This document shows positions 1 to 7,668 of a DNA stretch of 18,969 bases, piece by piece. The stretch covers positions 1-18,969 of the forward strand of contig JAMDDL010000065.1 of NCBI GenBank assembly GCA_023488645.1, written 5' to 3'. The stretch comes from Actinomycetota bacterium (GTDB lineage: Bacteria > Actinomycetota > Humimicrobiia > Humimicrobiales > Humimicrobiaceae). Below the pieces are notes generated by a model. That model worked only from the letters and a program-made list of their open reading frames with translations, had not been told where the DNA came from and made no database searches. Position numbers and translations under genes: made by a program. How positions within the stretch are numbered: the stretch's first letter is position 1; every line of letters begins with the position of its first letter.

Positions 1-125
1 GAGATCATACTGAAATGGAAGTAAAGCTAATTACACCGATAGCAATGGAAGAGGGACTGCGTTTTGCTATCCGTGAAGGCGGAAGAACCATAGGTGCCGG
101 AAGCATATCCAAAATAATAGAGTAG
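1..125 (+). CDS. tuf: Elongation factor Tu, C-terminal end (partial)
   Basis: The window opens inside this gene; the reading frame begins at base 3 and about 40 residues remain before TAG. The visible residues (GGRTIGAG and the final SKIIE, with EVKLITPIAMEEG upstream) are the C-terminal beta-barrel domain 3 of EF-Tu, the GTPase that delivers aminoacyl-tRNA to the ribosomal A site. The gene ends 22 bases before rpsJ, the usual tuf-rpsJ link between the str and S10 operons. The GTPase domain lies upstream of the window and cannot be judged. Confidence 0.95.
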   Translation, partial: DHTEMEVKLITPIAMEEGLRFAIREGGRTIGAGSISKIIE

Positions 126-147
126 CAGGGAATATGGAGGACAATAA

Positions 148-468
148 TTGAATGCAGGAAAATTAGGACAAAAAATCAGAATAAAATTAAAAGCTTATGA
201 CAGTGAAGTAATCGACAGATCTGCAAAAAAGATAGTTGAAACTGTTGAAAGTTCAGGCGCAAAGGTTTCAGGACCAATACCACTTCCCAACAGAAAAAAT
301 GTTTTTTGTGTTATAAGATCGCCTCATGTGGATAAGGATTCAAGGGAGCATTTTGAAATAAGAACTCATAAAAGAATAATTGATATTCTTGACCCGAATC
401 CAAAAACCGTAGACATGTTGATGAGGTTGAATCTTCCTGCGGGTATTGATATTGAAATAAAGTCCTAG
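148..468 (+). CDS. rpsJ: 30S ribosomal protein S10 (NusE)
   Basis: S10 binds the 3' domain of 16S rRNA in the head of the small subunit and, as NusE, pairs with NusB in transcription antitermination. The 106-residue product is close to the usual length of about 102. It carries the family core KIRIKLKAYD near the N terminus, GPIPLPNRK mid-protein and the loop SREHFEIRTHKRIIDI. The start is TTG at 148, set by GGAGG at 136-140, seven bases upstream; the protein then begins MNAGKLGQKIRIKLKAYD. It is the first gene of the S10 part, followed by an unusually long gap of 143 bases before rplC. Confidence 0.97.
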   Translation: MNAGKLGQKIRIKLKAYDSEVIDRSAKKIVETVESSGAKVSGPIPLPNRKNVFCVIRSPHVDKDSREHFEIRTHKRIIDILDPNPKTVDMLMRLNLPAGIDIEIKS

Positions 469-611
469 CAGTTAATGAAAATTTTTAAAAATTAAAAATA
501 TTATTTGATTTATTTTAAAAATAAATATAAAATTTCATCTTTGTGTTTATAATTTATATTTTTTGATTTTTTATAGTTTTTTAGCAGTAAATTTTAGGCA
601 GGAGAATCAGA

Positions 612-1235
612 ATGGTACAGGCAATTTATGGAAAAAAAATAGGATCAACCCAGATATATGATGAAAACGGGAATGTTTTATGCGTTACGGCAATTGAAGC
701 AGAGCCCTGCAAAGTAATGCAAATTAAAAATGTTGAATCTGATGGCTATAATGCTTTAAAAGTTGGCTTTGGCGCTGTAAAAGAAAAAAGATTAAGCAAA
801 CCCAAAAAGGGTGAGTTTACCAAGGCAAAAATTGAATCTGCTAAATATATGAGGGAAATAAGGCTTGATGATTTTAACAGCCAATATAAGGTTGGAGACA
901 GTATTGATGTAAGTATTTTTAATGTTGGAGATATTGTAAAAATAACCGGAATATCAAGGGGCAAGGGATTTGCAGGAGTTATTAAGAAATATCATTTTCA
1001 TCGTGGTCCTGTAACTCATGGTTCCCACAGTATAAGAAGAACGGGTTCAGTAGGAATGTGTTCTACTCCAAAAAAAGTTATGAAAGGCAAAAAAATGCCT
1101 GGAAGAATGGGCGGAATAAAAGTTACTGCACCAGGTACTAAAATAGTTGATATTTTATCGGAACAGAATTTAATTCTTATCAAAGGTTCTGTACCTGGAG
1201 CAAAGGGAACCCTGGTATACGTCAGGAAAGCTTAA
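612..1235 (+). CDS. rplC: 50S ribosomal protein L3
   Basis: L3 is an early-assembly protein that binds 23S rRNA near its 3' end and sends a loop toward the peptidyl transferase centre. The product has 207 residues, a normal length. The signature region SRGKGFAGVIKK is present, followed by the extended loop with RGPVTHGSHSIRRTGSVG and KGKKMPGRMGG, which is the rRNA-penetrating arm. The start ATG has GCAGGAG just upstream. It stands first in a tight run rplC-rplD-rplW, with 17 bases to rplD. Confidence 0.97.
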   Translation: MVQAIYGKKIGSTQIYDENGNVLCVTAIEAEPCKVMQIKNVESDGYNALKVGFGAVKEKRLSKPKKGEFTKAKIESAKYMREIRLDDFNSQYKVGDSIDVSIFNVGDIVKITGISRGKGFAGVIKKYHFHRGPVTHGSHSIRRTGSVGMCSTPKKVMKGKKMPGRMGGIKVTAPGTKIVDILSEQNLILIKGSVPGAKGTLVYVRKA

Positions 1236-1252
1236 ATTATTAGGAGAAGATA

Positions 1253-1891
1253 ATGGCAACTTTGGATATTTTAGATTTAAAGGGAAGCAGTAAGGATAAA
1301 ATTGATATACCTGATGAAATAGTAAAACAGGAAGTCAATACAAATATTCTTCACCTTGAAGTAAAAAGGTTTCTTGCTGCCGCACGTTCAGGCACAAGCA
1401 AAACAAAAGGCAGAAGTGAAGTTAGCGGAGGAGGCAGAAAACCCTGGAGGCAAAAAGGTACAGGTAACGCAAGAGCCGGAAGTATAAGGTCTCCTTTATG
1501 GAAGGGCGGAGGCATAATCTTTGGTCCGGTGCCAAGGGATTATTCCTTTAAGCTTAATAAGAAAGTTATAAGAAAATGTAAGTATATGGCACTTTCCGAT
1601 AAGTTTAATGAAGGAAGGCTTATGGTTGTTTCCGAATTTAACTTTGAAAAACCAGGTACTAAAAATGCAAGTACGATTTTAGAAAATCTGAAGGTCTCCT
1701 CAGGCAAAGTTTTGATTGTACTTGAGCAATTGGATGGCAACGATTTATTATCTTTCAGAAATATGCCGAATGTTTTATTGACAACATGCAAATCCATGAA
1801 TACTTATGAAATACTGGTAAGTGATTATGTGATATTTACAAAAAATTCGCTTGAAAAATTTTTAGAGGAGTTTTCCAATGCAAGACCCTAG
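1253..1891 (+). CDS. rplD: 50S ribosomal protein L4
   Basis: L4 binds 23S rRNA domain I and, with L22, forms the constriction of the nascent-chain tunnel. In E. coli it also represses the S10 operon; nothing in this window shows whether that applies here. At 212 residues it is slightly longer than the usual 201-207. The conserved tunnel loop is clear: GGGRKPWRQKGTGNARAGS and then SPLWKGGGIIFGP. The start ATG follows TAGGAGAAG. The last 14 bases overlap rplW, so the two are probably translationally coupled. Confidence 0.97.
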   Translation: MATLDILDLKGSSKDKIDIPDEIVKQEVNTNILHLEVKRFLAAARSGTSKTKGRSEVSGGGRKPWRQKGTGNARAGSIRSPLWKGGGIIFGPVPRDYSFKLNKKVIRKCKYMALSDKFNEGRLMVVSEFNFEKPGTKNASTILENLKVSSGKVLIVLEQLDGNDLLSFRNMPNVLLTTCKSMNTYEILVSDYVIFTKNSLEKFLEEFSNARP

Positions 1892-2165
1892 AGATTTGAT
1901 TATTGGACCAATAGTTTCAGAAAAAAGCTATGATTCAGTAAAAGACAACAGATATTCTTTTTATGTAGATCTTAGAGCAGAGAAAGGTGAAATAAAAAGA
2001 GCTGTTGAAAAGATATTTAATGTTAAAGTGCTTAAGATCAGCACTCTTAGCGTAAAGCCGAAACCTAAACGACTTGGGCGCAGCATCGGCACAAGTCCAA
2101 GACGAAAGAAAGCCATCGTAAGTCTAAGGAAAAAAGACAAAATCGACTTCTTTCAGTCTGCTTAA
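1878..2165 (+). CDS. rplW: 50S ribosomal protein L23
   Basis: L23 sits at the tunnel exit and is the docking site for trigger factor and the signal recognition particle. The 95 residues match the bacterial family: N-terminal DLIIGPIVSEKSY, then YSFYVDLRAEKGEIKRAVEKIF, and a basic loop PKPKRLGRSIGTSPRRKKA. The start ATG lies inside the end of rplD and has GAGGAG at 1865-1870, seven bases upstream. After its stop comes a 119-base AT-rich gap before rplB, wider than is usual within this operon. Confidence 0.97.
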   Translation: MQDPRDLIIGPIVSEKSYDSVKDNRYSFYVDLRAEKGEIKRAVEKIFNVKVLKISTLSVKPKPKRLGRSIGTSPRRKKAIVSLRKKDKIDFFQSA

Positions 2166-2284
2166 TTTAAATTAAATAATTTTAAAAATTTTATATTTTA
2201 CTAAAAAACAACTGTTTAATTATTGGGGAAAATATTTAGTTGTACATGTAATTAATGTTTCTAATAAGTTGCGGAGGTAAATAA

Positions 2285-3118
2285 GTGGCTTTAAAAAAAT
2301 ATAAACCTACATCTGCCGGCAGGAGATTTGCAACAGTTTCAGATTTTGCTGATATTTCAGGCAATAAAAAATCTGAAAAGTCATTAACTGTTTCTTTAGT
2401 CAGAAAAGCAGGAAGAAATAATAATGGCCGTATAACAAGAAGACACAGTGGTGGAGGACATAAAAGGCTTTACAGGATTATAGATTTTAAAAGAAATAAG
2501 GCAGATATTCCTGCAAAAGTTTCTGCTATTGAATACGATCCTAACAGAAGCGCAAGGATTGCCCTGCTGGTTTATGCTGATGGTGAAAAAAGCTATATTA
2601 TTGCGCCGAATGGATTAAAAGTTGGAGACAGTGTAATTTCGGGGGGAAATGCAGATATAAAGGTTGGAAACTGCCTGCCTCTTTCTCAAATTCCGGTTGG
2701 TACGATAGTTCATAATATTGAACTTAAAGTAAATAAGGGAGCAGCAATAGCCCGATCTGCCGGTTCATCAGCACAGCTTCTTGCAAAAGATGAAAGTTAT
2801 GCGCAGATCAAACTGCCTTCAGGTGAAGTTAGAATGGTAGCAGTAAAATGCAGAGCGTGCATAGGTCAGGTTGGAAATCCTGATCATGAAATTGTTTCTC
2901 TGGGGAAGGCAGGACGTTCAAGATGGCTGGGTATAAGGCCTGGTGTAAGAGGAACTGCTATGAATCCTCATGATCATCCACATGGCGGAGGAGAAGGAAA
3001 AAATAAAACAGCAGGCAGGGATCCTGTTACTCCATGGGGTAAACCAACACTGGGTTACAGAACCAGGGATAAAAATAATCCTTCAAATAAGTTTATTATC
3101 AGGAGAAGGAAAGCATAA
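2285..3118 (+). CDS. rplB: 50S ribosomal protein L2
   Basis: L2 binds near the peptidyl transferase centre and is needed for subunit joining. The product has 277 residues, within the family range of 273-277. The C-terminal signature loop TAMNPHDHPHGGGEGK contains the conserved histidine corresponding to E. coli His229, and the protein ends with the basic tail FIIRRRKA. The start is GTG at 2285, with GGAGG at 2273-2277, giving MALKKYKPTSAGRR. The fold is intact with no gaps or stops. Confidence 0.98.
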   Translation: MALKKYKPTSAGRRFATVSDFADISGNKKSEKSLTVSLVRKAGRNNNGRITRRHSGGGHKRLYRIIDFKRNKADIPAKVSAIEYDPNRSARIALLVYADGEKSYIIAPNGLKVGDSVISGGNADIKVGNCLPLSQIPVGTIVHNIELKVNKGAAIARSAGSSAQLLAKDESYAQIKLPSGEVRMVAVKCRACIGQVGNPDHEIVSLGKAGRSRWLGIRPGVRGTAMNPHDHPHGGGEGKNKTAGRDPVTPWGKPTLGYRTRDKNNPSNKFIIRRRKA

Positions 3119-3159
3119 TTTATAAACTGTTATTTTTTTATGTTTAGAGGAGGATTTAA

Positions 3160-3462
3160 ATGTCCAGGTCTTTAAAAAAAGGACCTTTTGTTGAAGAAAG
3201 TTTAATGAAAAAGATTAGAGAAATGCAGGAAACAGGTGAAAAAAAGATTATCAGGACCTGGTCCAGAGAGTCAGTTATTTTTCCTGAAATGGTAAATTTT
3301 ACTATTGCAGTTCATGACGGCAAGAAACATATTCCTGTATTTGTGTCTGAATCAATGGTAGGGCACAAATTAGGTGAATTTGCACCGACCAGATCAATCA
3401 GGCCTCATACTTTTAAAGGAAAAAGCGAAAAGGCAGCAGCAGTTAAAAAGAAAGCTAAATAA
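3160..3462 (+). CDS. rpsS: 30S ribosomal protein S19
   Basis: S19 lies in the head of the small subunit, contacts S13 and forms a bridge to the large subunit. Of its 100 residues the first 90 or so match the family from MSRSLKKGPFVEESL through TWSRESVIFPEMV and GHKLGEFAPTRSIRPHTF. The last ten residues form a short lysine/alanine tail slightly beyond the usual end of about 92. The start ATG has GAGGAGG upstream. Confidence 0.97.
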   Translation: MSRSLKKGPFVEESLMKKIREMQETGEKKIIRTWSRESVIFPEMVNFTIAVHDGKKHIPVFVSESMVGHKLGEFAPTRSIRPHTFKGKSEKAAAVKKKAK

Positions 3463-3518
3463 GGTGCATTTAAAGTTGAATTGTTTTATTTTGTGTTATT
3501 TAAAGGGGGCTGTTTATT

Positions 3519-3893
3519 TTGGAAGCTAAAGCTGTTACAAAACATATTGGTATTCCTGCTACTAAGGTAAGATATGTAGTGGAATTAATAAAAAATAAAA
3601 AAGTAAGTGATGCGGTGAGTCTTTTATCTTTGACACCCAGAGCTGCAGCAGTTTATGTAAGAAAAACAATTGAAAGTGCTGCAGCCAATGCTGCTGAAAA
3701 TTTTAAAATGAAGGAAGATGAATTATTTATATCAAAGATTTATGTTACACAAGGCCCCACTCTAAAAAGATTCAGGCCCAGAGCAAGGGGCAAAGCTGAT
3801 AGAGAAAGAAAAAGAAGCTCGCATTTATTTGTATGGGTGTCTGACGGCAAAACAGAGGAGGTTAAAAAAATTGGGTCAAAAAGTAAATCCTAA
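3519..3893 (+). CDS. rplV: 50S ribosomal protein L22
   Basis: L22 binds all domains of 23S rRNA and its long beta-hairpin lines the exit tunnel opposite L4, where macrolide resistance changes occur in other species. The 124 residues include the VRYVVELIKNKKVSDA helix region and the hairpin GPTLKRFRPRARGKADRERK, which is normal. The start is TTG at 3519 with AAAGGGGG at 3502-3509 nine bases upstream. The C-terminal end runs about 14 residues beyond the usual family end and overlaps rpsC by 23 bases; the overlap carries the rpsC ribosome binding site. Confidence 0.96.
   Translation: MEAKAVTKHIGIPATKVRYVVELIKNKKVSDAVSLLSLTPRAAAVYVRKTIESAAANAAENFKMKEDELFISKIYVTQGPTLKRFRPRARGKADRERKRSSHLFVWVSDGKTEEVKKIGSKSKS
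3855..3861 (+). promoter_or_regulatory. Ribosome binding site fixing the rpsC start
   Basis: GAGGAGG lies inside the rplV coding region, nine bases upstream of TTG 3871. It decides the rpsC start at 3871 over an in-frame ATG at 3829 and places rpsC initiation under ribosomes finishing rplV. Confidence 0.8.
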
Positions 3894-4557
3894 TGGTTTA
3901 AGATTAGGGATTAATAGAGACTGGGAATCAAGATGGTTTGCAGTAAAGGATTATGCAAAATTCATTCTTGAGGATATCAGGATCAGGAAATTAATAAATG
4001 ATCAGATTGCAAATTCAGGAATATCAAGAATTGAAATTGAAAGAACTTCCGATGAAGTAAAAGTTGATGTGCATACTTCGAAGCCGGGTGTTGTTATAGG
4101 GAAAAGAGGCGCAACCATAAATGATATGAAGGATTTGCTTCAGAAAGAGGTTGGGAAATCTGTTCAATTAAATATTATCGAAGTCAAAAAACCTGAACTG
4201 GTTGCAAAGCTTGTTGCTGAAGGAATTGCTTCACAACTTGAAGGCAGGGTAGGTTTCAGAAAAGCTATGAAAAAAGCTGTTTCTCTTACTCTTAAGTCCG
4301 GGGCTAAAGGTATCAAAGTTCAATGTTCTGGCAGGCTGGGCGGAGCGGAAATGGCAAGAACTGAATGGTATAGAGAAGGAAGAGTACCGCTTCATACTTT
4401 AAGGGCAGCAATAGATTATGGCTTTGCAGAAGCAAATACTACTTTTGGAAAAATTGGGGTTAAAGTTTGGATATATTTGGGGGATGTCATCATAGACAAG
4501 GTTTCTGTTTATGATAAAAAGAATGTCAGGGAAGAAAAGGAAAACGTAGCAAGTTAA
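3871..4557 (+). CDS. rpsC: 30S ribosomal protein S3
   Basis: S3 forms part of the mRNA entry channel together with S4 and S5. The start is placed at TTG 3871, because the product then begins MGQKVNPNGLRLG exactly like the family and has GAGGAGG nine bases upstream. An in-frame ATG at 3829 would add 14 unrelated residues that are only the shadow of rplV. The 228-residue product carries a type II KH domain with the GxxG loop GKRG at residues 77-80 and the C-terminal domain with GRLGGAEMARTEW and VGVKVWIYLGD. It overlaps rplV by 23 bases. Confidence 0.96.
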   Translation: MGQKVNPNGLRLGINRDWESRWFAVKDYAKFILEDIRIRKLINDQIANSGISRIEIERTSDEVKVDVHTSKPGVVIGKRGATINDMKDLLQKEVGKSVQLNIIEVKKPELVAKLVAEGIASQLEGRVGFRKAMKKAVSLTLKSGAKGIKVQCSGRLGGAEMARTEWYREGRVPLHTLRAAIDYGFAEANTTFGKIGVKVWIYLGDVIIDKVSVYDKKNVREEKENVAS

Positions 4558-4607
4558 TAAAGGTTTAATATCAGAATTAAAGGATTTATTAGGTCAGGAG
4601 ATATAAT

Positions 4608-5024
4608 ATGTCGCCAATGTTAATGCCAAAAAGAGTTAAACACAGAAAAGAGCAGCGTGGCAGAATGAGGGGAATGGCAAAGGGAGGAACAAAACTTTCT
4701 TTTGGTGAATACGGGTTGCAGGCAGTTGAACCCGGATGGGTTACAAGCAAACAGATAGAAGCAGCCAGAGTTGCTCTTACCAGATATATAAAAAGGGGAG
4801 GAAAGGTTTGGATTAATATTTTTCCGCATAAATCTGTAACTAAAAAACCTGCTGAAACCCGAATGGGCAGCGGAAAAGGTGCTCCCGAACACTGGGTAGC
4901 TGTTGTTAAACCCGGAAAAATTATGTTTGAACTTGCAGGTGTTACACCTGAAGTTGCACAGGAGGCTATGAGGCTTGCCTCACATAAATTGGCAATTAAA
5001 ACCAAATATATTCAAGTTGAATAA
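4608..5024 (+). CDS. rplP: 50S ribosomal protein L16
   Basis: L16 helps shape the A site and the base of the central protuberance and joins late in assembly. The 138 residues are of normal length. The family start MLMPKRVKHRK appears three residues after the chosen ATG. CAGGAG at 4595-4600 supports the ATG at 4608 rather than the one at 4617. The signature GGKVWINIFPHKSVTKKPAE and RMGSGKGAPEHWVAVVKPG are both intact. Confidence 0.97.
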   Translation: MSPMLMPKRVKHRKEQRGRMRGMAKGGTKLSFGEYGLQAVEPGWVTSKQIEAARVALTRYIKRGGKVWINIFPHKSVTKKPAETRMGSGKGAPEHWVAVVKPGKIMFELAGVTPEVAQEAMRLASHKLAIKTKYIQVE

Positions 5025-5060
5025 TTTAGCAAGTTAATTACTAAAGTCAGGTGGCAAAGA

Positions 5061-5417
5061 ATGAAGGCTAGCAGTATAAGAGAATTGTCAGAATCAGAAC
5101 TTCAGTCAAGAATTTCTGAGGTAAAAAAGAATTTGTTTAATTTAAAATTTCAGAAAGCTTCAGGACAGCTTGATAATCCTATGAAGATAAAAAATTTAAA
5201 AAAAGATATTGCAAGGATTGAAACTGTTGCAAGAGAACTGAAGCTCGGTATTAAAATTTCAAAAATAAATAAAAAGTTTGAAAAAGCGGCAGAAGCAAAA
5301 CAAACAAAAAAAATAAAAGCAGCAAAAGAAAAATCAGAAAAGGAAAAAGCTGAAGTTAGGGAAACTGCTGAAGTTAAGGAAGCAAGGCAGAATATAAGAA
5401 GGAAAAAAACAAAGTAA
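5061..5417 (+). CDS. rpmC: 50S ribosomal protein L29 with long charged C-terminal tail
   Basis: L29 is a two-helix protein beside L23 at the tunnel exit. Residues 1 to about 62 are a clear L29: RELSESEL, LFNLKFQKASGQLDNP, then the second helix ending RIETVAREL. The family normally stops near 60-72 residues, but this product continues to 118. The extra 56 residues hold 17 Lys, 9 Glu and 8 Ala, with no hydrophobic core, so probably an extended helix or disordered tail. The frame is open, ends cleanly before rpsQ and has AGGTGG six bases upstream of ATG. The tail would sit close to the exit of the nascent chain. Confidence 0.93.
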   Translation: MKASSIRELSESELQSRISEVKKNLFNLKFQKASGQLDNPMKIKNLKKDIARIETVARELKLGIKISKINKKFEKAAEAKQTKKIKAAKEKSEKEKAEVRETAEVKEARQNIRRKKTK

Positions 5418-5452
5418 AAGTTTATTTTTAGTCTTTAAATAAGGGGGACTCT

Positions 5453-5707
5453 TTGGAAAGAGGAATTAGAAAATCCAGAAGCGGAAGTGTTGTAAGTGAC
5501 AAAATGGATAAAACCATTGTAGTTCAGGTTGAATATCACTACAAACATCCTTTGTACAAAAAAATTTTGAAGAAAGTTAAAAATTATAAAGCTCATGATG
5601 AAAATAATGAAGCCAAAGTTGGCGACAAGGTAAAGATTTCAGAAACAAGGCCATTAAGCAGAACAAAAAGGTGGAGACTTGTTGAAATAATTAAGAAAGC
5701 AGAATAA
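5453..5707 (+). CDS. rpsQ: 30S ribosomal protein S17
   Basis: S17 is a primary 16S rRNA binder of the 5' domain, with an OB fold. The 84-residue product has VVSDKMDKTIVVQVE near the start and the family signature GDKVKISETRPLSRTKRW near the end. The start is TTG at 5453 with AAGGGGG at 5441-5447, five bases upstream. Nothing is missing. It closes the S10 part and lies 31 bases ahead of rplN. Confidence 0.96.
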   Translation: MERGIRKSRSGSVVSDKMDKTIVVQVEYHYKHPLYKKILKKVKNYKAHDENNEAKVGDKVKISETRPLSRTKRWRLVEIIKKAE

Positions 5708-5738
5708 TTGAAAGCAGGTTATAAGGAAGGGCTGTAAG

Positions 5739-6107
5739 ATGATTCAATCTTATTCTAGAGTTAGAGTAGCCGACAATACCGGTGCAAGAGAGTTAATGTG
5801 TATTAGAGTTCTGGGCGGCACAAGAAAAAGATATGCAAAAATTGGGGATATATTTGTGGCAACTGTTAAAGATGCCAATCCGGGTGGAGTTGTTAAAAAA
5901 AGTGATGTTGTAACTGCTGTTCTTGTAAGATCTGTAAAGAAATACAGAAGGAGAGATGGCTCTTATATCAGATTTGATGAGAATGCAGCAGTTATTATAG
6001 ATAAACAGGGAAATCCCAGAGGAACAAGAATTTTTGGTCCGGTCGCAAGGGAGTTAAGAGAGAAAAATTTTATGAAAATAATTTCTCTGTCTCCGGAAGT
6101 AGTTTGA
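5739..6107 (+). CDS. rplN: 50S ribosomal protein L14
   Basis: L14 lies on the subunit interface and takes part in bridges to 16S rRNA; it is also the target of the silencing factor RsfS in other bacteria. The 122 residues equal the standard length. Motifs seen are MIQSYSRVRVADNTGARELM, CIRVLGG, GGVVKKSDVV and GTRIFGPVARELR. It is the first gene of the spc part and starts with ATG preceded by AGGAAGGG. Confidence 0.98.
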   Translation: MIQSYSRVRVADNTGARELMCIRVLGGTRKRYAKIGDIFVATVKDANPGGVVKKSDVVTAVLVRSVKKYRRRDGSYIRFDENAAVIIDKQGNPRGTRIFGPVARELREKNFMKIISLSPEVV

Positions 6108-6133
6108 TACATTTTTAAATCAGGAGTAAAAAT

Positions 6134-6445
6134 ATGATTAAAATTAAAAAAAATGACAAGGTAAAAGTTATCCAGGGCAAGGATAAAGGCAGGGTTGGAA
6201 AAGTATTAAGAATAAGTCCTGCCAAGGAAGCAGTATTTGTAGAAGGAGCCAATATTATTAAAAGGCATACCAGATCAAAAGCCCAGAATAAACCTGGCGG
6301 CATTATTAAAAAGGAAGGTCCCATTAACATATCCAATGTTAAGCTTGTTTGCCCGGGTTGTGGGAAAGATACAAGAGTTGGTTTTGAAATAAAAGACGAT
6401 AATGAAAAAGTAAGAGTCTGCAAGAGCTGCGGACAACAAATTTAA
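6134..6445 (+). CDS. rplX: 50S ribosomal protein L24 with paired Cys motifs
   Basis: L24 starts large-subunit assembly and ends up near the tunnel exit. The N-terminal KOW domain is visible as DKVKVIQGKDKGRVGKVLRI, followed by EGANIIKRHTR. At 103 residues the length is normal. The C-terminal half has CPGC (Cys73, Cys76) and CKSC (Cys96, Cys99). This is the zinc-ribbon-like arrangement found in many bacterial L24 proteins and lost in others. AGGAG precedes the ATG. Confidence 0.97.
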   Translation: MIKIKKNDKVKVIQGKDKGRVGKVLRISPAKEAVFVEGANIIKRHTRSKAQNKPGGIIKKEGPINISNVKLVCPGCGKDTRVGFEIKDDNEKVRVCKSCGQQI

Positions 6446-6471
6446 TTTTAAGCTGTAAAAGAGGATAAATT

Positions 6472-7026
6472 ATGACAGAAATAAAACGACCCAGATTAAA
6501 AGAAAAGTATGAAAAAGAAATTATAAGCCAGTTAATAACAGAATATAAATATAAAAATGTTATGCAGGTTCCCAAGCTGCAGAAAATTACAATAAATATG
6601 GGTATAGGCTCAGCAACTTCAAATCCGAAAGATCTTGAAACTGCAGTCAGAGATTTAACCAGGATAAGCGGACAAAAGCCGGTAATAACCAAAGCAAAAA
6701 AATCAATAGCAAGCTTTAAGGTCAGGGAAGGTAATGCGATTGGATGCAAAATTACTCTAAGAGGTGCCAGAATGTATGAATTTTTGGACAGACTTTTAAA
6801 TATTGCTATTCCGCGAACTAAAGATTTCAGGGGAATTTCCAAAAAAGGTTTTGACGGCAGTGGTAACTATACTCTTGGTTTAAGAGAGCAAACTATATTT
6901 CCTGAAGTAGATCTGGAAGATTCGCAAGTTATTAAAGGAATGAATATCACTTTTACCATTAATTCAAAAAATGACGCGGATTCTTACAGTTTGCTTGAAA
7001 AATTTGGTTTTCCATTTAAAAAATAA
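6472..7026 (+). CDS. rplE: 50S ribosomal protein L5
   Basis: L5 binds 5S rRNA in the central protuberance and touches the P-site tRNA. The 184 residues include the family signature VPKLQKITINMGIGSA and GQKPVITKAKKSIASFKVREG, then the C-terminal DFRGISKKGFDGSGNYTLG and the final EKFGFPFKK. The N terminus is a few residues longer than the usual 179-residue protein. It starts at ATG with GAGG upstream and lies 22 bases before rpsZ. Confidence 0.97.
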   Translation: MTEIKRPRLKEKYEKEIISQLITEYKYKNVMQVPKLQKITINMGIGSATSNPKDLETAVRDLTRISGQKPVITKAKKSIASFKVREGNAIGCKITLRGARMYEFLDRLLNIAIPRTKDFRGISKKGFDGSGNYTLGLREQTIFPEVDLEDSQVIKGMNITFTINSKNDADSYSLLEKFGFPFKK

Positions 7027-7048
7027 TTTTTTATTACAGGAGGATTTT

Positions 7049-7234
7049 TTGGCTAAAAAGTCATTAATTGTAAAACACAGCAGAACACCTAAGTTTCCAT
7101 CAAGAAAATATAACAGGTGCAACAGGTGCGGCAGACCAAGAGGATATTTCAGAACTTTTGGTTTGTGCAGGATTTGTCTTAGGGAGCTTGCTTACGAAGG
7201 AAAAATACCTGGACTGACAAAGTCCAGCTGGTAA
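7049..7234 (+). CDS. rpsZ: 30S ribosomal protein S14 type Z (zinc-binding)
   Basis: S14 sits in the head of the small subunit. The start is TTG at 7049: AGGAGG at 7038-7043 lies five bases upstream, and the product then begins MAKKSLIVKHSRTPKF as the short type does. The frame is also open upstream from ATG 6971, but those residues are a shadow of rplE. The 61-residue product has the four zinc ligands Cys24, Cys27, Cys40 and Cys43 (CNRC and CRIC). It ends with GLTKSSW, the usual type Z end. Confidence 0.96.
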   Translation: MAKKSLIVKHSRTPKFPSRKYNRCNRCGRPRGYFRTFGLCRICLRELAYEGKIPGLTKSSW

Positions 7235-7249
7235 TTAAAGGAGGAATTA

Positions 7250-7648
7250 ATGGTTGTTTCGGACCCTATTGCTGATATGCTGACAAGAATTAGAAATGCC
7301 AATAAGGCAAAGCTTAATTTTGTTGATATTCCTGATTCAAGAATTAAACAGGATATTGCAAAAATTATGTTTGAAAAGGGTTTTATAAAAAATTTTGAGG
7401 TAACAAACAGCAATGCTGTCAAGTCTATCAGAGTATATTTGCAATTTGATAAAAACAAAAATAGTGCGATCACCGGAATCAGGAGAATAAGCAAACCAGG
7501 ATTAAGAGCATATGCTAAAAGGGATGAGATTCCTAAAATACTCGGCGGGATTGGTACGGTTATAATTTCAACATCAAAAGGAATCATGACGGGTTCTGAA
7601 GCAAAAAGATTAGGTCTTGGCGGCGAAATTATTTGTTACATCTGGTAA
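7250..7648 (+). CDS. rpsH: 30S ribosomal protein S8
   Basis: S8 is a primary binder of the central domain of 16S rRNA and, in E. coli, the repressor of the spc operon. The 132 residues carry DPIADMLTRIRNANKAK at the start, GIRRISKPGLR in the middle and the signature GTVIISTSKGIMTGSEAKRL with GGEIICYIW at the end. The ATG has AAGGAGGAA upstream. I see no evident S8-binding mimic in the mRNA leader, but did not fold it. Confidence 0.98.
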   Translation: MVVSDPIADMLTRIRNANKAKLNFVDIPDSRIKQDIAKIMFEKGFIKNFEVTNSNAVKSIRVYLQFDKNKNSAITGIRRISKPGLRAYAKRDEIPKILGGIGTVIISTSKGIMTGSEAKRLGLGGEIICYIW

Positions 7649-7668
7649 TGTAAAAGGGGGATTTAAAA

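Noticed and set aside
3829..3870. Longer rpsC start at ATG 3829
   Set aside because: The extra 14 residues are out-of-frame rplV sequence, and TTG 3871 has GAGGAGG and the exact family N terminus.
6971..7048. Longer rpsZ start at ATG 6971
   Set aside because: The extra 26 residues are a shadow of the rplE end; TTG 7049 has AGGAGG and yields a standard 61-residue S14.
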